From positions 366,384,720 to 366,448,719 of the forward strand of contig CM077671.1 in NCBI GenBank assembly GCA_039707655.1: a stretch of DNA of 64,000 nt. The letters run 5' to 3'. A program made the position numbers and the translations under genes. The notes under the pieces were generated by a model. The model ran no database searches, was not told the origin of the DNA, and was given only the letters and a program-made list of their open reading frames with translations. The stretch is from Elymus sibiricus. Its lineage: Eukaryota; Streptophyta; Magnoliopsida; Poales; Poaceae. Shown in pieces: positions 34,641 to 46,182 of the stretch (position 1 is its first letter; each line of letters opens with the position of its first letter).

Positions 34641-37600
34641 ATGCGGATCGCCTCTAGGCGGCGACTAACGTTGGCGCCGTGCTGGTCGCCGGCGATGTCC
34701 GCAGCATCCGGATCCAGGTTTTCTTGCCTTGAGACGGACGAGGCTGTGGATGCCACGCAGGTGGGTGAAGGTCCGGCGCTCGACGGCAACTCTACGCTAC
34801 CTTCTGCGGCTAGACGGAGGAAGTCCGATGAGGAGCTGGCCAACGAGTTCTGGGCGGACATTGGTTACCCTACAACGGCGTCGAGGGTGTGGGAGAGACC
34901 GTCGTCCCGATGGGCAGGTGAGGTGGCTCGTGTGTGTAGGTCAGAGGCGCACGGGGATTCGCCGTCGAGAAACGCGGAGGAGGATGCGGCGATCTCCATA
35001 TCGATCACGCCGGAGGTCTCACCACGGACGCCGGCCACGGCTGCGCGCGGTGTCGTCGGGGTGCCGGCGGGGTCTCGGGCGCTCATCAAACCTTGGATCG
35101 GCCCGATCCCGCCTCCTCGGATTTCGCCTCCTAGGATGATCGGTGATCATCTACCGCAGGCCTGTCTTGGCGACGACGAGGCTGCGCAGAAGTCCAGTTC
35201 GCCGGGGACATCATCTGGCCTGCCAGGACGGAGCGCTTGCTCGAGTGCAATTCGCTTATCCGATCCAACGTTTGCGGCAGGGCCAGACCAGACTCGTGAT
35301 CGGACAAATCCTGGACGTCCACTTCGCATGGTTAATCTAAGTCGTTGGCTTGGTCATTTGTGGAACCGGACGGGGCTGGCTGCAAACCCTAATTTCACTC
35401 GTTCCTTCGCGGCCGTCGTCCGCTCTCCAGCCATGACGCGAGGCGATCCGGCCGCGCCGCCCGGTCTCACCTCTGGCCACCAACCTCAGCCGACTACAGG
35501 AGCCACCCAGCCACTCGATCCTTCTACGCCAGGAGGTGCTCCGGGCTTCACCCCCGGGGTATACCAGCCGGTGCAGCCGACGCAGTCCTATGCGCCGCCG
35601 GCCTCTTTTGCGCCGCCTCAACCGCCGTTGGTGTTTCAAACGCCATTGCAGCAGCCACAACAGATGTACCAGGTGCCGTTCCAGCAGCAGTTCACCAGCA
35701 ACTCGGGTCAGTTCGTGCAACAGCAGCCATATCTAGTTCAACCCTCGGGTGGCTTCGTTCAGCACCAACAGCAGCCGGCTGTGCTCTCTTATCAGCCATC
35801 AGGGAGTCATATGCAGCAGCATGGCCAGCTTGCCGGTATGCCGGCGGCCACTTTCAATGCCAGGCCGGCGTACAGCGCTGCTCCCGCTGGGTCCGCTGCC
35901 TCTGCTCGTCCTCGCAAGCCAAAGGGCGGCAAAGGCAGCCGTCACAAACATCAACAGGGAGCACCGTCTGCACCAGTTGCTCCTCTGCAAGCTGCACCTT
36001 TGATGACTCCACCATTGCAACAGGGAGCAGTGCCCGTCTTTGCCTCTACGCCAACTTTGCCAATGGGACAAGGGCAGGTGGCTCTTACACAGAACTAGCC
36101 AACTCTTCCGGCTCAGCTTGTCGGGACAGCTGGAGTTGCAACGGCGCCAAGAAAATTATGGTGCACTAGATGTCAGTCTGCAGGACACTTATCGGATGAC
36201 TGTGAGACGCAGCAGTATTGTTTTATCTGTAACAAGACAAACCACCCAATGACCATGCGTCGGTGTCCTGCTCTTAAGATGCCGAAGCCGGTGGCGATGC
36301 TTTGTGGATATGGAACTGAAAATATGGCATTCTTTCAGATGCCTGACAATGTCATTAGGGAGGATCTTTCACCACAAGACTCACCAACGGCGTTGGTCAC
36401 GATTTCTGGCGGCTCTATCACTCCCAGTATTGTGGAGGCAGAGGTTGCTAAGATTGCTCAGTTTCAGCAGCACTGGAATTTGGAGGCTATTCCGCATGGC
36501 CGGGACGCTTTTCTTATGTCTTTTCCAAGCGAGGAGGTTTTACAGAGGATAACTGGGTTTGCTGTCTTCATCAAGTCTCACAACGTCACTTTAGAGTTCA
36601 AGGCCTGGAAGTCCGAGGAGATACCACATCATTTCGAGCTACTACCTATCTGGGTGCATGTGCATGGGGTGCCTCACGCTCTTCGTCACTTCTTGGGTCT
36701 TTGGGCGGTCGGCTCGGTGATTGGCGCTACTCTAGACGTTGACCTTCTCTGTTTGCGTCGAAGAGGAATTGTTCGTATTCAGGTAGCGGTGCTGAACCTC
36801 GATGTTTTCAAGAGGAGGACAGTTGATTCTCTTTCTTCTGACGTGGTTGTTCAAAGGAAGGGTTATGAGCTACGATACAGCCTGGAAAAATCAGATTTCC
36901 GTGTTGATGCTGATTTCGTGCCTCGTGTATGGGAGCACGGAGATGATCCAGGGGGCGACAAAGGACATGACAGGGAGGATATAGAGAGGGCCAATGATAA
37001 GAGGCCCAAATCCACTTCATCGTCCAACGACTCCTCGGTTCCTCCTACTTCGGGTGGAGTGGTGCCCATGCAGATGAACTCGTCCACGCCTCTCTCGGGG
37101 GGGTCGACGCCGGATAAGTTCTTCATCGCTGTCACACCACCTAACCCTAATCGACGTTTGCATTCCAAGGCTGCTTCTACGTCTCCACCGTCGGCCATGA
37201 CACCTTCAGCACCTTCGTCTATGACGGCCCCGGCGAACACTGCGCCGGCTCTTTTGACGACGTCGGCGCCACAGTCTGCGACGCCGCCGACTCCGACTCG
37301 GCTAGCTGCACCGCCTCGCCTCGAAGAGGGGAGCCAGGACCGGACTCACCTTGAGGGGCTCGCGCCTGAGGAGGCTCCTGTGTGTGTGGCTTCGCCGCCA
37401 CCGTCGCCCACACCTACGTCACCTACCCGACGAGGAGTGATGTTCTCCCCGTCTGTTAGGGCTGACCATGAGTCGGCAATGGCGGAGTTGCGAGCTTTGT
37501 CTTCTACGCCTCTGACGACGGGAGGGGCGCCCGCATCCAGGGCTCTCGCCGAGCCAGAGGCTGACTTGCAGCCCTCACGGTCTTCTTCATCGCCGTCGCA

Positions 37601-38189
37601 CCCGTCTACTCCACCACTCGGGGCCACCGGGACTGCCACTGCTGCCGATCTCACTCCATCATCGCTGAGGCGCAGCGGTCGCCACTCCATCGGAACTGAT
37701 GGTACAGCAGCCACCGATGAGGACTCTCTAGTGAGGGCCATGCGCAGGACGGTTGTCCGCAACCTCAACTTTGAAGGTACCTCCTCTCGTCAATCATTTT
37801 TGTCTTTTGATAAATCCAAAGTACATTCAAATATTACTAGCCTTGGAGTTACATTAGGACGAAATGAGAAAGAGGTAGATTTTTCTGTTAGGGCTCTTAA
37901 ACAAGTGGAGTTCGACCGGCTTACGGTTGCTCCTAAGTTGTCGTCATTTGCGGACCCTTTTGTGTCAGATGAGGAGGATGAGGATGTTGATGCCAATCAT
38001 GAAGGCAAGCTTCTCTCCCATCTAGTTAAAGACACAACTGAGGTAGACTTGGATGATACTGTACGTGATATTACGCTATGTGAGCTGGTCGCGTCGGTAC
38101 GAAAGAACAAGTCTAATTCAACAAAGAAAAGAGGGCACCCACCTAAGAGGGCAAAGGCCTCTAAACAACAAAAAAATGGTTCATCATGA
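34641..38189 (+). pseudogene. LINE ORF1 (nucleic-acid-binding protein), one stop
   Basis: A frame of 1,183 codons interrupted once, by TAG at 36096-36098. The N-terminal part is low complexity, with a long Pro/Gln-rich stretch (about 35440-36090). An alternative start ATG at 35433 (MTRGDPAAPPG) would give a more typical length. After the stop come two CCHC-type knuckles (36162-36245, CTRCQSAGHLSDDC and CFICNKTNH...C) and a DUF4283-like domain (about 36400-36800). A Ser/Pro/Thr-rich acidic tail with a basic end (KKRGHPPKRAKASKQQK) follows. Such proteins coat LINE RNA. The final TGA overlaps the ORF2 ATG. Confidence 0.82.
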
Positions 38190-41100
38190 GAGGCATGTTT
38201 TGGAATAGCAGAGGTCTTGGTGACTTGGCTAAACACAAACATATTGCCGATTGTGTAAAGGATCATGCGTTGGACTTTGTGGCTATCACCGAGTCGGGCA
38301 AACGTGACTTCCCATCACGTGATCTTGACCACTTTTCATGTGGTTACGATTATGAATGGCACGTCTTACCCCCGTCTGGGAGGTCCGGTGGAATCTTGCT
38401 AGGCATCCATTCCACGTACTTGGAACTTTTGTCCACGTCAAAGGGGGAATATCATATCAAATTCCACCTTCGAAATAAGTCCGACAACTTCCTTTGGAGC
38501 CTGGTGGCTGTATATGGCGCCGCTCAGGAGGAGTTTAAGTCTGCTTTTCTAAAGGAACTTGTTAATACCTGCCGAGACAATCCCCATCCCATGCTAATCG
38601 GGGGGGATTTCAATATCCTTAGATATCAGCAGGAAAAAAACAATGACCGGTTTGATACTAGGTGGCCATTCCTCTTCAATGCTGTTATTGACAGCCTAGA
38701 CCTACGGGAGCTCACTATGTCTGGCCGCCAGTATACCTGGGCCAATAACCGATCAGTTCCAACTTTTGAAAAACTTGACCGGGTGCTGGTTACCACCGAC
38801 TGGGAATATAAATATCCCTTAGCCTCGGTACGGGCACTAGAAAGAAATGAGGCCTTATCGGATCACGCTCCATTGCTAACCGATTTTGGACAAACAACTC
38901 CAAGTTCTAACCGTCATCAGTTTAAATTTGAACTAGGATGGCTCACTAGAGAGGGATTTCTCGACCAGGTCAAGAAAGTGTGGGCGCGTCAACCTCGCGG
39001 TAACACACCCATTCAACGATAGAACAATCGAATTCGCGCCTTGCGCCGATTCCTTCGTGGATGGGCTAAGCACACTGCTGGCATTTACAAAAAAGAAAAG
39101 TTGCGACTATCTACTTTAATCGATACCCTCGATAAAATTGCGGAGGTGAGGCCTCTTTCTGCTGTTGAGATTGACCAAAAAAGCCATCTAAATGAGCAGA
39201 TTGCCCGCCTGCTCCGTGAGGAAGAGATTAAGTGGTACCAACGTTGCAAGGCCGACTCGCTCGTTCAAGGTGATGATAATACGAAATACTTTCAAATGCT
39301 GGCCAATGGCAGACATAGAAAGAAACGTATCTTTGCTCTTGACCAGGAGGAAGGCCGTATCGAGGGGGATGCACCGCTCAGAGATTATATTACTAAGTAT
39401 TACAAAGAGCTTTTTGGTCCTTCCACTCAAACACTTTTTGAGATGGACGAGTCTATCACTCATGACATCCCTCAAGTTTCGGAAGCGGAAAATGAATTCT
39501 TAACCTCTCCGTTCTCTGAGGAGGAAATTCGAACCGCGGTGTTTCAAATGGAACACAACAAGGCTCCGGGACCGGATGGATTTCCGGCGGAGTTTTATCA
39601 ATGCTTTTGGGACGTGATCAAGGCGGACTTGGTTCAGTTGTTTAACCAACTGCATACCGAAGACCTTGATATTTCCCGCTTAAACTTTGGGGAGATTATC
39701 CTACTGCCCAAGATTAAGGAGGCCAGTTGTATTCAACAATATCGACCAATTTGCCTTCTAAATGTAAGCTTCAAAATCTTTACGAAGGTCGCAACTAACC
39801 GGTTGAACGGGGTGGTTGACCATGTCGTCAAGCCCACTCAAACAGCATTTATGCAAGGACGCAACATACTAGATGGAGTTGTTGTGTTGCATGAAACTGT
39901 ACATGAGCTTCACCGTAAAAAGTTGAATGGTGTGATCTTTAAAATAGTTTTCGAAAAAGCCTATGATAAAGTTAAATGGCCCTTTCTGTTGAAAACTTTA
40001 CGCATGAAGGGGTTTTCACCAAAATGGTGTCGATGGGTAGAGAGTTTTGTTTCTGGAGGTAGTGTCGCCATCAAAGTTAACGATGAGATTGGCAACTATT
40101 TTCAGACAAGGAAGGGGCTTCGCCAAGGGGACCCCGCATCACCCATTTTGTTTAACATTGTGGCCGACATGTTAGCTACCCTTGTTGAGCGGGCTAAAGT
40201 GGCCGGTCAAGTTAGCGGTGTCATTCCTCATTTGGTAGAAGAGGGTCTATCTATCCTACAATATGCGGATGACACTATACTTTTCTTGGATCATGATCTA
40301 GATAAAACAAGAAACCTCAAGCTGCTTTTATGTGCTTTTGAGGAACTCTCGGGCCTCAAAATCAATTTTCATAAGAGCGAACTTTTTTGCTTTGGAGATG
40401 CTGCAGAATCTGCACCTGAGTATGCTGACATTTTTGGATGCCAGCTCGGGCAGTTCCCGATTCGGTATCTAGGTATTCCCATACACTATCGGCGTTTAAC
40501 TATCGTTGAGTGGAAGCACGTGGAAGAGAGACTTGAGAAGCGACTAGCCAGTTGGAAAGCCAAACTCTTGTCATATGGGGGGCGATTGATATTGATCAAT
40601 TCCGTCCTCAGCAACATGGTTCTATATATGTTGTCATTCTTCCATCTTCCGAAAGGGGTTCTTCAGCGTCTCGATTACTTTAGATCCAGATTTTCTTGGC
40701 AGTGTGATAATGAATCCAAGAAATATCGACTGGCTAGGTGGACTGTATTATGTCGACCTAAAAGTCAAGGGGGACTTGGAATTCAAGACCTTGAGATTAA
40801 AAATATTGCTCTGCTCAGCAAATGGGTTTATAAACTACTCAATGAGAATGGAGTATGGCAGGAAATCATTCGTAACAAGTACGTGGGATCCAAAGCCATT
40901 TCTCAAGTCTATTGGAAACCTGGTGACTCACATTTTTGGTCTGGTGTCATGAAGGCCAAGGAATTCTTTTTCCAATTTGGAACTTTCTCGGTTAGGGACG
41001 GTTCCCAGGTTCGATTCTGGGAAGACACCTGGCTAGGGACCACACCACTAATGGTGCAATACCCGAGCTTGTATAGGATTGTTAGACATAAATTTGTCAC

Positions 41101-41873
41101 CATCAAACAAGTTTTGGGGCAAGAAAACCCTGATATTTCTTTCCGTATGGACCTTTTAGGACCTCGCCTGGCAGCTTGGAATGAGTTACTCATACGTCTG
41201 GTGGCTATTCAGCTGTCAGATGAACCGGACATCTTTCGATGGAAGTTGCATCAGAATGGCAAGTTTACAGTCAAATCCATGTATGATGCAATGGTTCATT
41301 GTGATGTTCCGGTTGATAACAGGAAATTGTGGAAGCTTAAAATCCCTCTAAGAGTGAAGATATTCCTCTGGTTCCTAAACAGAGGGGTCATCTTAACTAG
41401 AGATAATCTGGCATGACGCAACTGGCAAGGCACCAAGACATGTGTCTTTTGCCAACATGACGAGTCTATTAAACACTTATTTTTTGAGTGTAAGTTTGCT
41501 CGGTCGGTTTGGGCCATAGTTCAAGTAGCTTCAAATTTATACCCCCCACGTAGTGCATGTAACATGTTCGGCAACTGGTTGAGGGGTATTGATAAACAAT
41601 TTTCTGCACATATTCTTGTGGGGGCAGCTGCCTTATGCTGGGCATTGTGGCTTACCAGGAATGATGTGGTTTTTAATAAAAAAATATGTTTCATCTCCTA
41701 TGCAGGTTATTCATGTATGTACGCGATGGCTCCGTACTTGGTCTATCCTGCAGAGGCCGGAGGACAGGGACCTATTTATGATGGCGTCTACGCGGCTGGA
41801 GCGTACGGCCAGGGAGGTTTTCTACCCCCATGGATGGCGGTGTGATCTCCGGTTAGGATCTGCCACATCATAG
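38186..41873 (+). pseudogene. LINE ORF2 (endonuclease-reverse transcriptase), defective
   Basis: The N-terminal APE-type endonuclease (38186-39000) shows FWNSRGLG, GGDFN and SDHAPL. Reverse transcriptase follows (about 39530-40600) with KAPGPDGFPAEFY, RQGDPASPILF and YADD, then a zinc-binding domain (about 41230-41510, CVFCQHDESIKHLFFEC). Breaks: TAG at 39020-39022 where a Trp is usual, TGA at 41414-41416, and a frameshift in the A run near 41683 after which the other frame gives FYPHGWRCDLR to 41873. In motif A the catalytic aspartate is replaced by valine (KIVFEKAYD, codon GTT at 39947-39949). An intact protein would nick target DNA and prime reverse transcription there. This copy cannot. 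Confidence 0.88.
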
Positions 41874-42811
41874 GCTGGACAGATTTATTTATTTTTGAGC
41901 TGTAAAACAATTTTTATTTTTGGGACGGTTGGACTTATTGGCTGTGTGCATCGAGCTATGCAGAGGCCGGGCATTCTTTCGATGCTTTGTATCACCTCGA
42001 TATATCAATTGAATGAAATGTCCTTTATCGAAAAAAATACCTAGATCTTGCATATAACAGAATATCAGGATCAATACCTCATACATTGGGTAACTTGAAA
42101 GCTATGGTTGAGGATCAGACACGATCACAAGGTGACCCTTTAACATGGAGTGTGGAAAGGCCAGGAAACCCTGGCACAGACTATGCAACAAAATATGATG
42201 ATAGTTTAGCAGTGGTAATGAAAGGTCAATACCTTGATTACACTAGCAATGCCTTTTATATGATTGGTCTTGACTTGTCCTGCAACAGTTTAGTTGGAGA
42301 TATTCCAGCTGAAATAACATCTCTAGTTAATCTGAAGAACCTGGACATCTCCTATAATCGGTTGTCTGGTAAGATCCCAGAGAAGATTGGCTTTCTTGGA
42401 TCATTGGAGTCTCTTGACCTATCACGCAATGAACTCTCTGGCGAAATTCCTTCCGGTTTCTCAGAAATGACAATGTTAAGCAAGATGAACCTGTCATACA
42501 ATAATCTATCAGGAAGAATTCCCACCGGGAATCAGCTCCAGACGCTCATTGATCCAGCATCATCATACATCGGCAACAAATACCTTTGCGGGCCTCCTCT
42601 TTCGAGGAACTGTTCAGGGCCTAAGGTATTTGGAGGGGATCTTGACGCGCAACAAGCAGAGACGAGGTTTTTCTATCTTGGCCTGGCTGCGGGATTTATC
42701 CTGGGTCTTTGGGTGGTCTTTGTTCTCTTTTTATTTTGTAAGAGATGCAGAGTTACTTGTTTCCAACTGTTTGACAAGATAGTGCGTGCTATACAAGCAT
42801 TCATGGCCTGA

Positions 42812-44150
42812 AATTCTTCAAGCTTCCATGGAAAAATTCTGTTCCGAAGACAGAACCCTAATCGGTATTGTATCGTCATGTATTTTCTATTTTTCTTTAT
42901 AACTTGCTCTTTAATTGGCTGTACCATACTATTTGATTTGGGGGCATTCCTTCAGTACTCTCTCTTTATAATCTACACCAAGAGATCAACTCTAGAGGGG
43001 GGGGTTGCTACTACTGTAATGCGCCATTGTAATGATGATCCACCATCACGGATAGTTGTAGATAAACATGGTATTTTCTCATCGTTGAGGGTGAAATAAT
43101 TGCTTGCCTAGTTGATTCTGACTGCTGAGTGAGGTGTCTGGACGGAGTAGTGGAATCCTAAATGGAAAGGCGCGCTTCAGCTCCACTGCAGGTGTTTGTT
43201 ATTTGTGTTAATTAATTATCAGCCCCACTGCAAGTTGATCAGGTACAGTGCTTGTGTGTTTGTTTGTCGTCGTAGATTGTATATGCAGAAGGCCTCTTAA
43301 GTAGGTCGTGTGTGTATGGGGTGAGCTAATGAGTACATAGCAAATGCAACGAAATTTGGGCCTTTTAGACCACAAGGAGAAGATCAGGTTACATAGTTTC
43401 TTTTCTCAGTAGCATACTTGGCCAAGGACCGGACTACATAGTTGCAAAGCGGTCTACCATGTAAGGAGGTGTATCAAGTTGCACAACGTTCTATCATTGG
43501 AGTCTCTGTATCACAGCCTATTATAACAAATCGCAGTGCAGCAAAATTTGGTAGTTAGTATAACAAAAGACAGCTTCATCTGAACTAGGTATGGTGTAGA
43601 AACTAGAAACTCTAACCAATCTGCTCTAAAAACTGAAAACTAAATTGTGAATATTATGTAGTAGTATGCATGGACACATACTGTTGAAGTAGTTAACGTG
43701 CATGTACACTTGAACATAAAGCTAGCTATGTAGCAAGTTTAGTGAGACTATCCGACCAAGGACAGATTTTCTCAACGTGAATATTATAAGGTACAAATAG
43801 TTGCTTAAGAATATAAGGGAAGAAATTTAGATCTTCACTGGCTTCTACAGTAGACAACTAAAGACAGTATTCATAGGTAAGACTGGACAAGCAACAGTCA
43901 TGCATCTGATGGAAAGGTAAGAAATATAGTAGTTCAACAAGTTTGGCTATGTTTACAGAATGACAATATAATATACCTAGGTTTCAGCTTGTCTACTGTA
44001 GTGTGAAAAGTCAAGTTATTGCATAATTTTTACATAACACAAATATTACTCGCCTATACTCTGTAGCCGTCCACGGAGATCTGGAGGTACCTAGCAGCTG
44101 ATTATGGGGTATTAGGGACTGGAAGTTCAGGTATTCTAGTCAATATAATA
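42812..44150. other. RLP 3' flank and unassigned DNA
   Basis: The first 300 bases are probably the 3' untranslated region of the RLP gene, with poly(A)-signal-like AT stretches. No gene, RNA or recognised repeat is visible in the rest, where frames are short and random. Confidence 0.4.
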
Positions 44151-44157
44151 CAACGTG

Positions 44158-44728
44158 TACGAGTCGACGAGTCGATGAGTCGTTCGAAGGTTGAGACTCA
44201 TAGACTAATCGTGACTAGTCTAGACTACTGCTGGACTAGTCGACATGGTATGTAGCACACAACTTGCAGTAATCAATTACTAAAACCTAGTATTAGTATG
44301 TACTCCCTCCATTTAGTTTAGATACATCCGTATCTAGACAAATCTAAGACCAGTAATTTGGGACAGCGATAAAAATATGTACTATACAAAGTGCATTGGA
44401 CCGTCAATTTGTTATGCAGGTTAGTGCAATAAGCATATTTCCATGCTGGATCCTTGCTCCTAGTTGGCTTCTTTTAGGATCCTTCGATGGAGCGAGCTGG
44501 AAACCTAGCGGACCTAATTTTCCCTCCCACGGGCTGCGGGCTGGGAGACTGGCTCACTTATCCCCTCCCAATCCATAAAAAATATTGAGTCGAACGACTC
44601 AAAGTGCACGACTAGTCCAGACTAGTCTACGACTAATCCTTCGACTGCTCGACTCGGCGAACTAGTCTACACGAGATTTCTAGTCGACACCCAGTATGCG
44701 ACTCAGAGACTAGTCTCTCGACTCGTAA
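44158..44728. repeat. inverted GACTAGTC-rich arms around a Stowaway piece
   Basis: Two arms (about 44158-44245 and 44585-44728) consist largely of the words GACTAGTC, GAGTCGA and CGACTAATC in inverted order relative to each other, separated by about 340 bases. The arms can pair imperfectly. Subterminal GACTAGTCG arrays occur in some grass hAT-type non-autonomous elements, so this may be one. No terminal duplication was found, so the class is a guess. Confidence 0.45.
44301..44365. mobile_element. Stowaway-type MITE fragment
   Basis: TACTCCCTCCATTTAGTTTA and the following ATACATCCGTATCTAGAC phrase are the left end and inner part of Triticeae Stowaway MITEs. The right terminus GGGAGTA is missing, replaced by unrelated sequence after TTTGGGACA. 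Confidence 0.65.
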
Positions 44729-44777
44729 TCAATGATATAATATAATCTGGAATATTGTTGAATCCTTCTAGCTAACT

Positions 44778-44815
44778 ACTCCCTCCATCCCAAAATAAGT
44801 GTCTTAAGCTTAGTA
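44778..44815. mobile_element. Stowaway-type MITE left-end fragment
   Basis: CTCCCTCCATCCCAAAATAA followed by GTGTCTTAAGCTTAGTA is a typical Stowaway left end. Only the first 40 bases or so are recognisable. Confidence 0.6.
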
Positions 44816-45470
44816 TACTTCTCCCTCCTTTCCACCTGTGGATAACTAGTAAGCAAATCTTGTATGTTATCCACTTTGCTCTCAATAAAGAAAAGTTTTC
44901 ACCCTTCTTTACTTTGAGATATTTTTTGAACACCCTCTTCTAAAATGATTCATTATCCCACAATCCTCCACATGGCAGTGGAAAATGCCATGGCCTTCCA
45001 CGGAATTGTAATAATGATGGAAACATGCACTAGAAATAAGAATACGCTCCAGTCTAGAACCATAAGTGTACGCTCCAGCTCCAACTTTTTTATTAAAGCA
45101 AGTATAAGTACCCTCTCTGCATAAAAAATGCAGCCAGCTTACAGTACGGTGTTAGCAAGTAATTTTCGTGGAGTCTATTACATGTGTAAGTGGGTAGCTA
45201 TTATAAAGATGGAAACTCATTGCTGAAGTAAAGGATATGGTGCAATTTCCATATCTAGAGATGAGGAATCAACACTATAGTAAGCGAGGTGTGCATAAGT
45301 ACCTGCAAGATCTTGTAAATGGTAGCTTAAAGCAACGCATTATTCGTCATCTTCTCCAACAGCTGGGCCATATGTATATGTATTAAACAGAACTACGAAA
45401 GTGGTTCATTACATACCATCCCAATCCCATACACTCTAGACATGTAGACACCGTTCATTAACTACCAATC

Positions 45471-45850
45471 CTATTGTTCAAATAAGCTCAAAATTTACCA
45501 GATTACTACGCGAGACATGTAGTATTACTGAAATGTTTTCCTGGATTTTTTGAAAAATATCAAATTTTAAACTAAAATTTGAATATGTCAAGCAAAATAG
45601 CCACATTCTGCCAATCCTTTTGTCCAAATAAGCTCAAAAATTCCCAGAACTACTGGGAAGATGTGGTATTTACTAGATTTTTTGGAAGAAAAAAAATCAA
45701 ATTTTGAACCTGCCTAGCAAAAGAGCCATTATTTGCTAATCCTTCTGTCCCAATAAGCTCAAAATTTCTCATATTACTATTGGGAACTTGCTGGAATTTT
45801 GCTAGATTTTTGAAAAATATCAAGATTTTAACTAATTTGGTATTGCCAAT
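45471..45850. repeat. three degenerate tandem repeats
   Basis: Three imperfect copies start near 45471, 45612 and 45738, each beginning CCTxTTGTyCAAATAAGCTCAAAA and followed by a CTGGATTTTTTGAAAAATATC-like part (shown degenerate). Spacing is about 125-143 bases. A weaker fourth start is near 46090. It lies 3' of the hAT-derived gene, is AT-rich and non-coding. Confidence 0.55.
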
Positions 45851-46182
45851 TTAAACAACCAATATCTGCCAAACATATGCCCAAAATGACATGAATTCTT
45901 CTAAGACCAATACTAGTAACATGTTCGACCATACCACAAAGTTTGATACAGCTCACACACCAATACATCAAGTACTAGAGAAGCAACAACTAAAAGACCA
46001 AAACAATGATACGGTGTTGCTTCTTAATAATGCTATGGTAGAACACCTCCAAACCAAAATATAGAAATGTATGCCCAAGTGACCAGCCGCAATCCATTTG
46101 TCCAAATTAGCACAATTATTAGTGATATAAAATTAAGGCATCCAATGTTGACTTTTAAGACTAGTAAAACTGACATATACCT

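Larger units (their letters stand above)
34595..42035 (+). mobile_element. L1-type LINE inserted in RLP gene
   Basis: A 7.4-kb insertion flanked by a 7-bp duplication AATACCT (34588-34594 and 42036-42042), with a short A tail (42031-42037, partly shared with the duplication). It carries two successive frames, ORF1 with zinc knuckles and ORF2 with endonuclease and reverse transcriptase, so it looks close to full length. The 5' untranslated part is only about 46 bases if the first ATG is used. Internal stops and an active-site change make it defective. Confidence 0.92.
33516..42811 (+). pseudogene. receptor-like protein (LRR-RLP), 5'-truncated and LINE-disrupted
   Basis: Coding parts 33516-34594 and 42043-42811 join in frame when the LINE and one AATACCT duplication are removed, giving about 615 codons. 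The first part has leucine-rich repeats of the plant extracellular type (repeated LDLSxNxLxGxIP). The second part has further repeats, a C-terminal cap with paired cysteines (YLCGPPLSRNC), one membrane helix (GLAAGFILGLWVVFVLFLF) and a short tail without a kinase. That is the layout of Cf/EIX-type receptor-like proteins, which sense extracellular ligands at the plasma membrane. The signal peptide and perhaps a third of the repeats are missing: homology starts abruptly at about 33504. As it stands, translation would run into the LINE and stop at 34614. An intact paralogue elsewhere is likely. Confidence 0.85.

Noticed and set aside
35536..37768. Several 60-140 codon frames in other phases over the LINE ORF1
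   Set aside because: They are shadows of ORF1 in GC-rich Pro/Ser coding sequence.
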